DNA from: Solen grandis
Taxonomy: Eukaryota; Mollusca; Bivalvia; Adapedonta; Solenidae
DNA: 64,000 nt
Reading direction: 5' to 3'
Assembly (NCBI GenBank): GCA_021229015.1
Contig: CM037783.1
Location: 8,875,324 to 8,939,323, forward strand
This document shows, piece by piece, positions 31,200 through 40,335 of the stretch; position 1 is the first letter of the stretch; the number at the start of each line of letters is the position of its first letter. The notes below the pieces were generated by a model. That model was not told the origin of the DNA. It did not search any database and saw nothing but the letters and a program-made list of their open reading frames with translations. The position numbers and the translations under genes were made by a program.

Positions 31200-32143
31200 G
31201 CTGCGTAGCATCATCTATATTACCTTCAATATATAAGAGATCAATTATATGGAATGGTTGATCTGCATCATTTTCACTTTCATTGTTTATAGTATAGTTT
31301 GAAACATAAACTGGAAATAAAGATTGTTTATTAGATTGATCTTTTAATCCAAAAACATTTATAATTAAATTATTTTGTCTCTCTACTTTTGGAATATCTT
31401 TTATTTTAACTGGATATTCAATACCATCCATATTAAGTTTATTTTCATATTCTCTATAATTAGATACTCTTTCTTTATGTGTATTAGTAGGATATAACTT
31501 TGCTAATATAGACCATAAAAAACATTTATTATCTTTTTTATTTTGAACATTAATAATACTATTTGATTTAAATTGAAGAGGTATATAAGATGAAGCTTTC
31601 TGATAATCATATTTATATTGTTTTACTTCTACACTTTTAATATTTCTAAAATCAAAACCAGATCCTTTTTTTGAAATTCATCTATCCAAGATTTAAATTT
31701 ATCTATTAAACTAATATAGAATTCTTTTACATTATTTTGTGTTTGAATAACTTGAGCAGGGTGATGGTAATAACTTTCTATTATATCAAATGGTAAAGGG
31801 TTGAAAATTCACTTGTTATTATTATTTTTATTTTCAAAGGAAACTGATTAATAACTACTCTTTTTCTTAATAACTTAATATACTTATCTATATCTTCTTC
31901 ATATATATCATCAATAGTTTTCTTCAGTAATAAGATCTTTAATTGATTCTTCACTATTAATATTATTATAGGTTTTTGACATTTTTTTTTATAATAATTT
32001 GGTTTAAATTTAAAATTTTTAATTGATAATGCATTTGTTTTGGTTTTTTTGTTTTTTCTATACCCATCTCTACATGTTTTATCTTTCATATATAAGTTAT
32101 ATTCTTTAAATTCAAAACAATATCTACAAGTTTTACCTTCCAT

Positions 32144-32159
32144 TTTTTTATCATTAAAA
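32144..32159. promoter_or_regulatory. 16-bp divergent start region of polB and integrase
   Basis: The two start codons (32143 minus, 32160 plus) are separated by an AT-only spacer, TTTTTTATCATTAAAA. Promoters must overlap the opposite genes or lie in this spacer. Confidence 0.5.
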
Positions 32160-33108
32160 ATGGATCACCCAAAAATATATTGTTTACGTTGTAAAAAGAA
32201 TACTGAAAATAATTCAGTAGAACAAGTAACAACAACCAATAATAGACAAATGTTAAAAGCTAAATGTTCGGTAAGAAAAATTTATAGGAACAAATGGTTT
32301 CACCAAAGGGGATAAATTAGCTGATGAATTACATCATAGAGTTATAAAGAAATTTCCTAAAAGACGTGTTTTTGTTGATTCAATAGATAAAATATGGGCT
32401 GTTGATTTAGTAGATATGCAACAATATTCAAAACAAAATAAACACTATAAATATTTATTAGCAGTTATAGATGTTTTTAGTAAATATGGTTGGTTAATTC
32501 CATTGAAAAATAAAACAGGAGTAACAGTAAGTGAAGCATTTAAAACATTATTTGAAGAAAGAAAACCAATTTTTATTTGGTCAGATAAAGGATCTGAATT
32601 TTATAATCGACAAGTAAAAGAATTATTAAATGATAATAACATAAAATTATATTCAACAGAGAATGAAGAAAAATCTAGTGTAGTAGAACGTTGGATAGGA
32701 ACTATGAAACAACATATGTTTAAATATTTTACTGCTCATGAAACTACTAAATATTATAATGTATTAGATCAATTAGTTAAAGATTATAATAATACAATTC
32801 ATTCTTCAATTAAAATGACACCTGTTGAAGCAAGTAAATCAGAAAATACATTAACAGTGTATGAAAATTTATATCCAGAAGAAGAAAAGAAAATTAAGAA
32901 ACCTAAATTCAAAGTTGGAGATAGAGTAAGAATAACAAAAAAGAAAGGTAAATTTGAAAAGGGTTATACTACTCGTTGGACTAGAGAAATATTTGTAATT
33001 GAAGAAGTTTTAAATACAAATCCTGTTACTTATAAAATAAAAGATTTAAAAGGTGAAGACATTACAGGTAGTTTTTATGAACAAGAATTACAGATAACTG
33101 AGTTCTAG
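32160..33108 (+). pseudogene. Polinton integrase (retroviral type), frameshifted
   Basis: The first frame from 32160 carries a zinc-ribbon-like start (CLRCKKNTENN, then KAKC). A shift near 32275 moves the reading to the frame of 32416-33108, which is open upstream to the integrase core (DKIWAVDLVDMQ). Catalytic residues seen are Asp in AVDLVD, Asp in WSDKGSEF, and Glu in SSVVERW (33 residues between the last two). The C-terminus (KFKVGDRVRITKK) is an SH3-like DNA-binding domain; no chromodomain follows. Its role is insertion of the element. One frame break makes this copy doubtful. Confidence 0.8.
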
Positions 33109-33325
33109 ATAATATCCAAAAATATAAAAACTGTATAATATTGAATTTTTATAATACGTTAGAAAACCCTCCTCCTCCATATTCAGAGTGGTAAAAAATG
33201 GTTTAAGAAAAAACATAATTTTCTTTATTTTTTTTCATTGTTGTTTTTTTTTTTTTTAAAGTTTACATTAATGTGATTTTTTTGATTTTACATTAGTGTG
33301 ATTTTTTTTACTTTTTTTAACTAGT
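33109..33325 (+). other. AT-rich region after integrase, with a PPPPYSEW reading
   Basis: A second frame crossing the integrase stop reads into NTLENPPPPYSEW and a stop at about 33194. T-runs follow. No start codon is present for that frame, so it may be a frameshifted integrase extension or chance. Confidence 0.3.
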
Positions 33326-33458
33326 AGTAGTATAGTAAATGAACCTATTAGGTTTTGTGGGGATTTCACACATGATAAGCCAGACTCACGGATAGTGAGT
33401 CTGGGTTATCATGTGTGTTAGACCCGCTGTCCTAAATGGGTTCATTTACTATACTACT
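33326..33458. repeat. 133-bp imperfect palindrome with AGT...ACT ends
   Basis: The outer arms are a perfect 20-bp inverted repeat (33326-33345 AGTAGTATAGTAAATGAACC and 33439-33458). The inner arms, 33367-33389 and 33395-33417, match over 23 bp with one mismatch around the loop GGATA. The middle parts match weakly. It lies just after the integrase gene. Terminal AGT is typical of Polinton ends, so this may be the right terminus as a fold-back, or a separate fold-back MITE. Confidence 0.8.
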
Positions 33459-33750
33459 TACACCAACCAAAGCACCATCATGATACACCAACCAAAGTAT
33501 CACCAAGATACACCAACCAAAGCACCATCATAATACACCAACCAATGTATCAACATGATACACCAACCAAATTATCACCAAGATACACCAACCAAAGCAC
33601 CATCATGATACACCAACCAAAGGACCATCATGATACACCAACTAAAGTATCATCATGATACACCAACCAAAGTATCATCATGATATGCCAAAGTGTTATA
33701 ATGATATGCCAAAGTGTTATAATGATATGCCAAAGTGTTATAATGATATT
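33459..33750 (+). repeat. short tandem repeats (ACACCAACCAAAG... then ATGCCAAAGTG...)
   Basis: Units of about 25-27 bp with core ACACCAACCAAAG and CATCATGAT repeat about nine times to 33680, followed by about three units of ATGCCAAAGTGTTATAATGAT. The array starts immediately outside the palindrome. Confidence 0.85.
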
Positions 33751-35400
33751 TCAAAAGAGGTAATTTACAACACAAAGAAAAAAGTGAATGTTTAACTGTT
33801 AGGTGATAATGATGTTAATGGTTTAAAATAGGTGTACTTATCAAGTATATATGTTGTTAGAAATAAGTGTATTATCAAGTAACTATGTTGTTAAAACACA
33901 CAAACACAATTGAAAAACCTTTTTAACCCATTAAAGTTTTTTTTACAGCGGATTGTTTGACACTGAATCTTATCAAGGATGAAACATCTAGGTGACAATT
34001 TTTTATTTTACTGAAGCATTTCTAGATTGTGAGTTAGTACTAAAAACAACTTTCTGATTTACCGGTACCATAGAACATGTGATCTAATCACCTTTTCTGA
34101 AACAGAAATATAAAACTTAATCATACATCCCATGATTAATGATTATCCTTGTTAAAGACTGAAAATATTAACGGACATGGACCAGTAAGATGTAGTCCTG
34201 TGTAAGTTAGTCTCTTCACTCATGTAGGCTCTCACTTCAACAGTATCAAGTAGTGTCACATGATTTATCTTCAGTGTTAGTGTGAGCAAGACTCTAAAAT
34301 TGTTTGTTATATATTTATAACCTTTTTATACTGAGACTCTAGAAAGATTAAATAAACACCTTCATTGTATTTCCACCCTAAAATTTCCTGGGTTGGACCA
34401 GTACTTTTCTACAAGAAAGATAGAGGACTAAATTGTGCCTTCATCTAGTTTTAAGCCCACAACTTCTGACTACAGATTCTATGGTCACTGCAAAAATGGA
34501 CCACAACTGTCTTCTTTTACTATAAGGTTCAGTTGCCATGGAGAGTGGGCAAATGGAATTATAAATCCCTACATATACAATATGAAGCATTATATGAAAG
34601 CCTACAAATGTGGTCACCTAGACAGGTATTACACTTTAACTCCTCCCTGATTACTTAAACAACTGAGCTTTTAAAAAATAGTTTCATTTGGTGAAACCTT
34701 GTGATAATTAATTTGGTTTGATTCAATAATTATAGTAGTTTCATTCTTTCTCTCTCTCTCTCTCTCTCTCCTAGCAGTAATCAAGCTGAAAAAGAACTAC
34801 TAAGTAATTTTCTTAATTGAACACGTTAAAATTTATTCCCTAATACCTTGACAACTTACATGGTGTTAGATCCCTGATATACCAGTTCAGACTAAAACTT
34901 CAGAATTATCAACCTGAACAGGTTCTACAACATACCCTCCCCATCTCACAGGTACATGTAGAGAGTTGTATAAAACCAGATCAGCCTGTAAGGTAAACAC
35001 AAGCTGATGTGGTTCTATATTATCCCATAAAGTCATTTCTACATACCAGTAAAAGATTTCATTGAGGATTAAGAGGTGAAAGTGATTAAACCTTTATCAG
35101 GACAGGCTCCTATACAGAAAACAACCAGCAAACACCATAACAGCAACCATGCAACACTTAGGCCTTTCAAAATGCATGATCTATAGTGAAGTCAAGGTAA
35201 TTATTAGCTTGATATTGCTTCCTTATTAGAAATAATAAAAACAAATAGTTTATAACTTTTAATTATCTTTTCATCACTTCTTGCAAAAGCTTTTTGTTAA
35301 TAAAAAAGACTAAAGTGGACCATCATTAACAAATACACAAGGTAAGGATGGCATCATATTATATAAACGACTATAACATGATAGATATCAAGCTAATAAT
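33751..35400. other. non-genic stretch
   Basis: No gene. It contains a (CT)n run at 34742-34770 and a segment at 34970-35020 (AACCAGATCAGCCTGTAAGG ... AGCTGATGTGGTTCT) that resembles the palindromic core of the TTAACCC MITE family. Confidence 0.5.
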
Positions 35401-35403
35401 TAT

Positions 35404-35741
35404 AGCCTAATATTACATGGAAACTTAGTAATTGATATCTATAACCTAGTACCACATGGAAACTTAGTAATTAATATCTATAACCTAGTACCACATGGAA
35501 ACTTATTAATTGATATCTATAACCTAGTACCACATGGAAACTTTGTAATTAATATCTATAACCTAGTACCACATGGAAACTTAGTAATTGATATCTATAA
35601 CCTAGTACCACATGGAAACTTAGTAATTGATATCTATAACCTAGTACCACATGGAAACTTAGCAATTGATATCTATAACCTAGTACCACATGGAAACTTA
35701 TTAATTAATATCTATAACCTAGTACCACATGGAAACTTATC
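35404..35741 (+). repeat. 39-bp minisatellite, about 9 copies
   Basis: AACCTAGTACCACATGGAAA recurs every 39 bp, starting at 35443, 35482, 35521, 35560, 35599, 35638, 35677 and 35716, with a diverged first unit at 35404. Confidence 0.95.
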
Positions 35742-35814
35742 TGAGAAGATGACAACCATGTCAGCCAGCAAGTAACTGAGAAGGAAAACTTAAATTCTTT
35801 GCCTGGTGTTCTCA

Positions 35815-35945
35815 AAATGAAAATGGTAAGTCTGACTTTCAAACTCAGGCTCAAACTGCCCATTTGTCTTAATAAGGATTTGAATATGATGCTTGAATTT
35901 GAGCCTGAGAATTTGTACTGATTTATTTTTCAAAAACACAGGGCC
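35815..35945. repeat. short palindromic repeat, related copy at 40425
   Basis: TTTCAAACTCAGGCTCAAAC and TTTGAGCCTGAGAAT form imperfect inverted arms. The segment 40425-40545 has the same layout (TTTCATACTCAAAC, AGGGATTTGAGTATGATAT, GAGCCTGAG), so this is a dispersed family. Confidence 0.5.
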
Positions 35946-35949
35946 AGGA

Positions 35950-37845
35950 ATAAGATGTGTTGAAAATCTGAACAGACTGAACATACTTTAAGGTCAAGTT
36001 TGATAAGATCATTTTAGAGAGGCCTCCAAAGGAGATAAATTCAGGTTTTGTATTCATGTGGTATGAGGTTAGAGGAAGAAATGAGAAGAACTTCCATTCC
36101 TATGCATAAAATATAAAATATATTTAGCTGATAATGATTTGTTAGATTTATAAGTTATAAATGTAACAAATAATTACCCACTAAAAAAATGTATATGATA
36201 TGAAATCAAACATGAGCTCCCATCATTCCGGTCCATGGCAAGATGTAAAACTCCCAACACATTGATTATCTTCCCTTTTGGCAATTAACTTGATGCCAAA
36301 ACAGGTATATCCCCACCCCAAATGTTTGTCGGAGGTTGTTGAACTAAGGTAACTACTGAAAGCAAGATTCACGTGCATTTGTTTGTCGGTTTTCACTGGT
36401 TGAATCAATATGCATATTCATTTTGGGGCGTTTTGGCATCATGTTGATTGTGAAGTGGCCTTGATGTTTATCATACGGATTCACTTCTATTTAATTTTAT
36501 GTATTTTTGATAATGAATTGAAAAATCGCCAAAGATACATCAAATTTCATAATATGATATCAGGCTTGTCCATGATCTCTTGCAGAGCACACATACAAGG
36601 GAGATAGGAGTGTGGTGGAGTTCAGCATGATATTAGCAATACTAGCATAGCAGCTCTGAACTGTCACCCATACACACTAGGGTTTGACTGAATAATGCTG
36701 TAAAATGTCAAATACAGGAAGGCAGCTGTTATTGAAATAGCACCCATATGCCAACATTATCAGTATATTTCATACCCAAGCATATCTGGCACTGACTATT
36801 GAATTAAAACTTGACCTCATGAATATTCATGACCTTTTTATGATTGATGAATATTAATTTATTGACCTTTAAATGGTATATAAAACAGTGTTTTTTGTTT
36901 TTTTTTGGCAACGCAAACAGAGGAGACCTTCATCAGAAATCTCTTTTAAGAAGCTGTCTGATTTGGGCCTGCTCTGTTTGTCAAGATGTCAAAAATATTA
37001 TGAGGTAAAGGGTTAACACTGACTGACTAAATGCTCCTTAATAAAACTATTTTGAGATGCTACTATTTTAGACTTTTACTTCTCGTAATTATGATGTAAA
37101 GAAAAAGGAAGGGGAATGAGGATTTCATAATCTTATTCTGATTTGGCTTTTCCATATACAGTAGATAAAAAAAGGTTAAGAGATGCATTAGTCCAAAATA
37201 CTTCACAAATGTGATATTTCTTACTGTAGGTGTATTTAAACATAAAATTAACCTGACTGTTATAACTAAAAAACAAAACAAACAAAAAACCTGTTTTAAT
37301 GCTCCCCTGAAAACATGTTTTCAACAGTATCATATATATAGTGGGGATTGTCCTCTTATCTAAATTTTCAAGTGGTGGTTTTGTCAAGCTCCAACTTGGC
37401 ACTGAAATGTATACAATGAGTCATGTAGGTACACTGTGCACTACTTGGATACATCATTTGGACCATCCCACGTGGTGAAGAGGTTAACCTATCTGCCTTT
37501 GGGAGTGGAAAGAAGCAGGTTCAAGTTCAATCCCTAAAATATATCACAAAGTTATCAGGTCACTGATTGAGGTGCTCTGCATGTGCTGGTGTGGTATGTG
37601 CAACTGGATAGCTGAATGTGCCTTGTGTGACAAGATAGATAGATACCTTCAAGCTCAGCTTCATCATTTTGAATTACTTAATTTTATTTTTTTCCCCATT
37701 CTTGTTGTTTCCAAGGGACAACTGACCAGTATTTTTTTGCCTTGGAAGGTCATGATTGTTTCTTGCCCCTAATGGGGTCTGAACCCACATCTGTCCAGAA
37801 CTGAAGAAGTCAGGGTTCTCTGAGATGAACCACTCCTCTACAGTA
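35950..37845. other. non-genic stretch with a possible SINE head
   Basis: No supported gene. About 37461-37550 has a tRNA-like head (GTGGTGAAGAGGTTAACC for the A box, GGTTCAAGTTC for the B box) without a tRNA fold, so it is read as a SINE fragment. Confidence 0.4.
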
Positions 37846-38524
37846 GCTTCCACAAATATTCTATTTTAGTTTGGGATAAAAAATAATCACTAGGAGCTAA
37901 ATCCAGCGAATAAGCTGATGTGATAATATTTCATACCCGTTACAGCATCCATTGCAACCCTGCATATGCAGACTCTCATGTTATCTGGAGAAGAATCCCT
38001 TTTGATAGTTTACCACGTTGTTTTTCACGAGTGTGATTCCCTGTTGGTCGAGTAAGTTTGCCTAGTACATGCCAGTTATTGAACTCCTCTTTAGCAAAAC
38101 ATTTGCCAGCCGAGGGTTACAACTTGAACTTCTTTGGGACCCAGGCCCTACTCACTGGTGACTTTGAGTTTTTTTCTGGCTCATAGTTATAGACCAAGGT
38201 TTCATCTAGTTACCAGACACAAAATAAAATGACCTTCCCTTAACCTAAACTGCTTCAACAGCACACTGTAAACTGATGCTCTGGTTGCCATTTGATTGTC
38301 ACTAAGGGATTTGGGGACCATAAGGGCTGTTAGCATGTGCATACCAAAATGATCATGTAAGACTGTCGAAAGGTCTAATGCCTTTGCTATTTCTTCAACC
38401 TGATTACTACGATCAGAGTAAACCAGATTCTGCTCTTTCTTACACATTTCTTCATCAGTGGCATCTAGTTGGATGGACCTGATTTCAACTTCTAAAGATG
38501 CTCTACCACATTTGAATTCCCCAA
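37846..38524 (-). pseudogene. mariner transposase remnant
   Basis: On the minus strand the blocks run in family order: EFKCGRASLEVEIRS (the GR-rich linker), SDRSNQVEEIAKALDLS (second helix-turn-helix), HFGMHMLTALMVPKSLSDNQ, a DETLVYNYEPE block with the first catalytic Asp, DNMRVCICRVAMD with the second, and SLDLAPSDYFL with the third. Frames change between blocks and stops are present, so it is dead. It is not the same copy type as the fragment at 586-963. Confidence 0.8.
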
Positions 38525-39245
38525 CTCAGAATATAACCCATATACATCGCTAAGCTTGCAATATGTTTCCTTGCATGATTTTCCTTTCAAAAACAGGCAC
38601 TGGATTACATCACGCTACTCGAAAAGCAAGCCTTTGTATCACAAGCCGTTTCTCATCACTGAATAAACCAATACAAACAAATACTTGCCCCTAGAGCTAA
38701 ATCATGCATCAAAACAAGGCATGAAAATCAAGGCTGTGTTGCTCAATCTGTTATTGGCTAGGCTGGTTACTTATTGACTTGCCCTCGTAATCATGGACAG
38801 AAGGATGGTAGGCCAAAGCTGATGATGCAGGTGGTAATATAAATCAAATAAATGAGGGGTCACTTACTTTTTACAAATCTGTCTGAGACTCAAACAATCA
38901 CCAGAATTCAAGTGAAAACCAAGGACCCAATTTCATTCTAAAGCAGTGTGTATTTTTCAAATACCATTTTTAACATACAGCATGACGTTTTAAATAAAAT
39001 TTCAGTCTAACAAAGATTAAGGGTTATTTAGTTAAATGAAGTGATTGAACTTGAGTGTTTGCATGTTTCACTTTTTTTTTTCACTTAAATATTTAAGATA
39101 TTTTTTTTATTATTATCATTATTCCCCCTCCCCCAATGTTTAAAATGCAGGTTTTCCTTCTGTTACCTATATTACTCTAACCTTGTAACACTTATATATA
39201 CATATATAGATAATTAAAACCTTATCACATTATTTTCTTATTTTC
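38525..39245. other. non-genic stretch
   Basis: No gene recognised. Confidence 0.4.
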
Positions 39246-39487
39246 TTAACCCTTTCCCTCATAGAGGAAACCATGAAAAGACCTATGTGAACAACATAAA
39301 ACCAGATCAGCCTGCGAGTAACTCGCAGGCTGATCAGGTTTTATGCTGTTTGCTGCTCCTCAGTGGTCTGGAAATGAGGATTTTACAATTAAATTTGGTA
39401 AGGTTTAACTGTGGTTTTCTGCAGATCAGGCTTTATGTGGTACCTATTGAGTGCGTCAAAATGAGTCTATATGAGGGAAAGGGTTAA
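39246..39487. mobile_element. MITE with 18-bp perfect terminal inverted repeats and internal cruciform
   Basis: TTAACCCTTTCCCTCATA (39246-39263) matches the reverse complement at 39470-39487 exactly. Inside, GATCAGCCTGCGAGT (39305-39319) and ACTCGCAGGCTGATC (39321-39335) form a perfect 15-bp stem with a one-base centre. It is the same family as 23580-23819. Confidence 0.9.
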
Positions 39488-39820
39488 AAAAAAAAAGAAT
39501 TAAAAATTCATTATTTTCTTATAAACATACACAATAATAATAAACATTAACCAATTACAGAAATGTTTCTAAAATCAGGTAGCATCTCTTATTCAATACT
39601 TATCAAGGAGCATCAGTAAGCCAACCTTGCCATATGATACCATCTGACTTAAGAAAAAACAGCTGCATATTTGTTTATATGCATGTACTTTTTTTTTTTG
39701 AGGATGCCAAATGCAATCCCAAAATAAAAAAAAACAAAACTTTTTTCCTCCTCTTTAAAAAAAACCCAAATCATAAGACACCCCCTCCCCCACTTCCCGA
39801 GGCAAACTTAACTGTCAACT
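39488..39820. other. non-genic stretch
   Basis: A-, T- and C-rich low-complexity runs; no gene. Confidence 0.4.
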
Positions 39821-39824
39821 TACT

Positions 39825-40335
39825 TGAAAATCCTGCGATCCAGATCTAAGATATTATAGCCTGGACATGAAAATGACCTTTGACCTCAAAGTGTGACCTT
39901 GACCTTGCAGCTAGGAACTAAACTCTTGTGAGCAAAACTCTGTCTCATTGCAGTTAACATTACTGCCAAGTTATTTGAAAATCCCATGTCTAAGTTACAG
40001 CCTGGACAAGCAAATGTTCTTTTGACCTCAGAGCGTGACCTTGACCTTGACCTTTGAGCAAGAGACTATACCCTTGCGAACTACACTCTGTTTCATTTAG
40101 GTTAACATAATTGCCAAGTTATTTAAAAATCCTGCAATCCTGGTCTAGGTTACAGTCTGGACAAGCAAATCAAGCTCTATGACCTCCGACCTCTCAGTGT
40201 GACCTTGACATTTGAGCTCATATATAGGGACCAAGCTCTTTAACATGACACTCCGCCTCATTGAGGTTAACATAATTGCCAAGTTATTTAAAAATCCTGT
40301 GATTCATGTTACAGCCCGGACATGCAAATCCAGAC
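39825..40335 (+). repeat. ~150-bp tandem repeat, about 3.3 units
   Basis: The segment GCCAAGTTATTTRAAAATCC (R = A/G) and the GACCTTGACCTTTGAGC-like segment recur at spacings of about 151, 148 and 164 bp (junctions near 39830, 39981, 40129 and 40293). Confidence 0.8.

Larger units (their letters stand above)
28824..32143 (-). pseudogene. protein-primed DNA polymerase B (Polinton), frameshifted
   Basis: The gene begins at 32143 (MEGKTCRYC) and extends leftwards in several frames. The longest, open from about 31677 with an internal Met at 31431 and ending near 29203, shows (numbered from that Met) a C2H2-type finger (114-134), exonuclease I YSDFES (169-174), a treble-clef region (CYIC ... EHDHLSGKYRGAACQSC, 268-311), exonuclease II HNGSNYDF, exonuclease III YLKTDVLIL and polymerase motif A YLDANNLYGWAM (607-618). 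Motif B (NNSFYGKT) lies in another frame near 29120-29150, motif C (SDTDS) in a third, 28824-29006. Frame breaks sit near 31790, 31670 and 29205 and between motifs B and C. This replicates the element; this copy is not functional as assembled. Confidence 0.85.
24456..33458 (+). mobile_element. AT-rich Polinton (Maverick/adintovirus-like) element
   Basis: About 9 kb of compact, very AT-rich genes of the Polinton set: major capsid protein, packaging ATPase, four small conserved proteins, protein-primed family B DNA polymerase and a retroviral-type integrase. Plus-strand genes fill the left half; polymerase and integrase diverge from a 16-bp spacer at 32144-32159. The capsid, polymerase and integrase genes are broken by frameshifts, so the copy is not functional as assembled. 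A cysteine protease and a penton protein are not recognised. The right edge is taken as the palindrome at 33326-33458, whose ends AGT/ACT fit Polinton termini. Confidence 0.85.

Noticed and set aside
33459..33750. Regular repeats considered as a CRISPR array
   Set aside because: Units are directly tandem and near-identical with no unique spacers; this is eukaryotic DNA. The same holds for 35404-35741.
34435..34650. 71-codon plus-strand frame
   Set aside because: No recognised motif, no splice or gene context; chance open frame.
37470..37550. Possible tRNA gene (plus strand)
   Set aside because: Box-like words without matching acceptor or anticodon stems; more like a SINE head.
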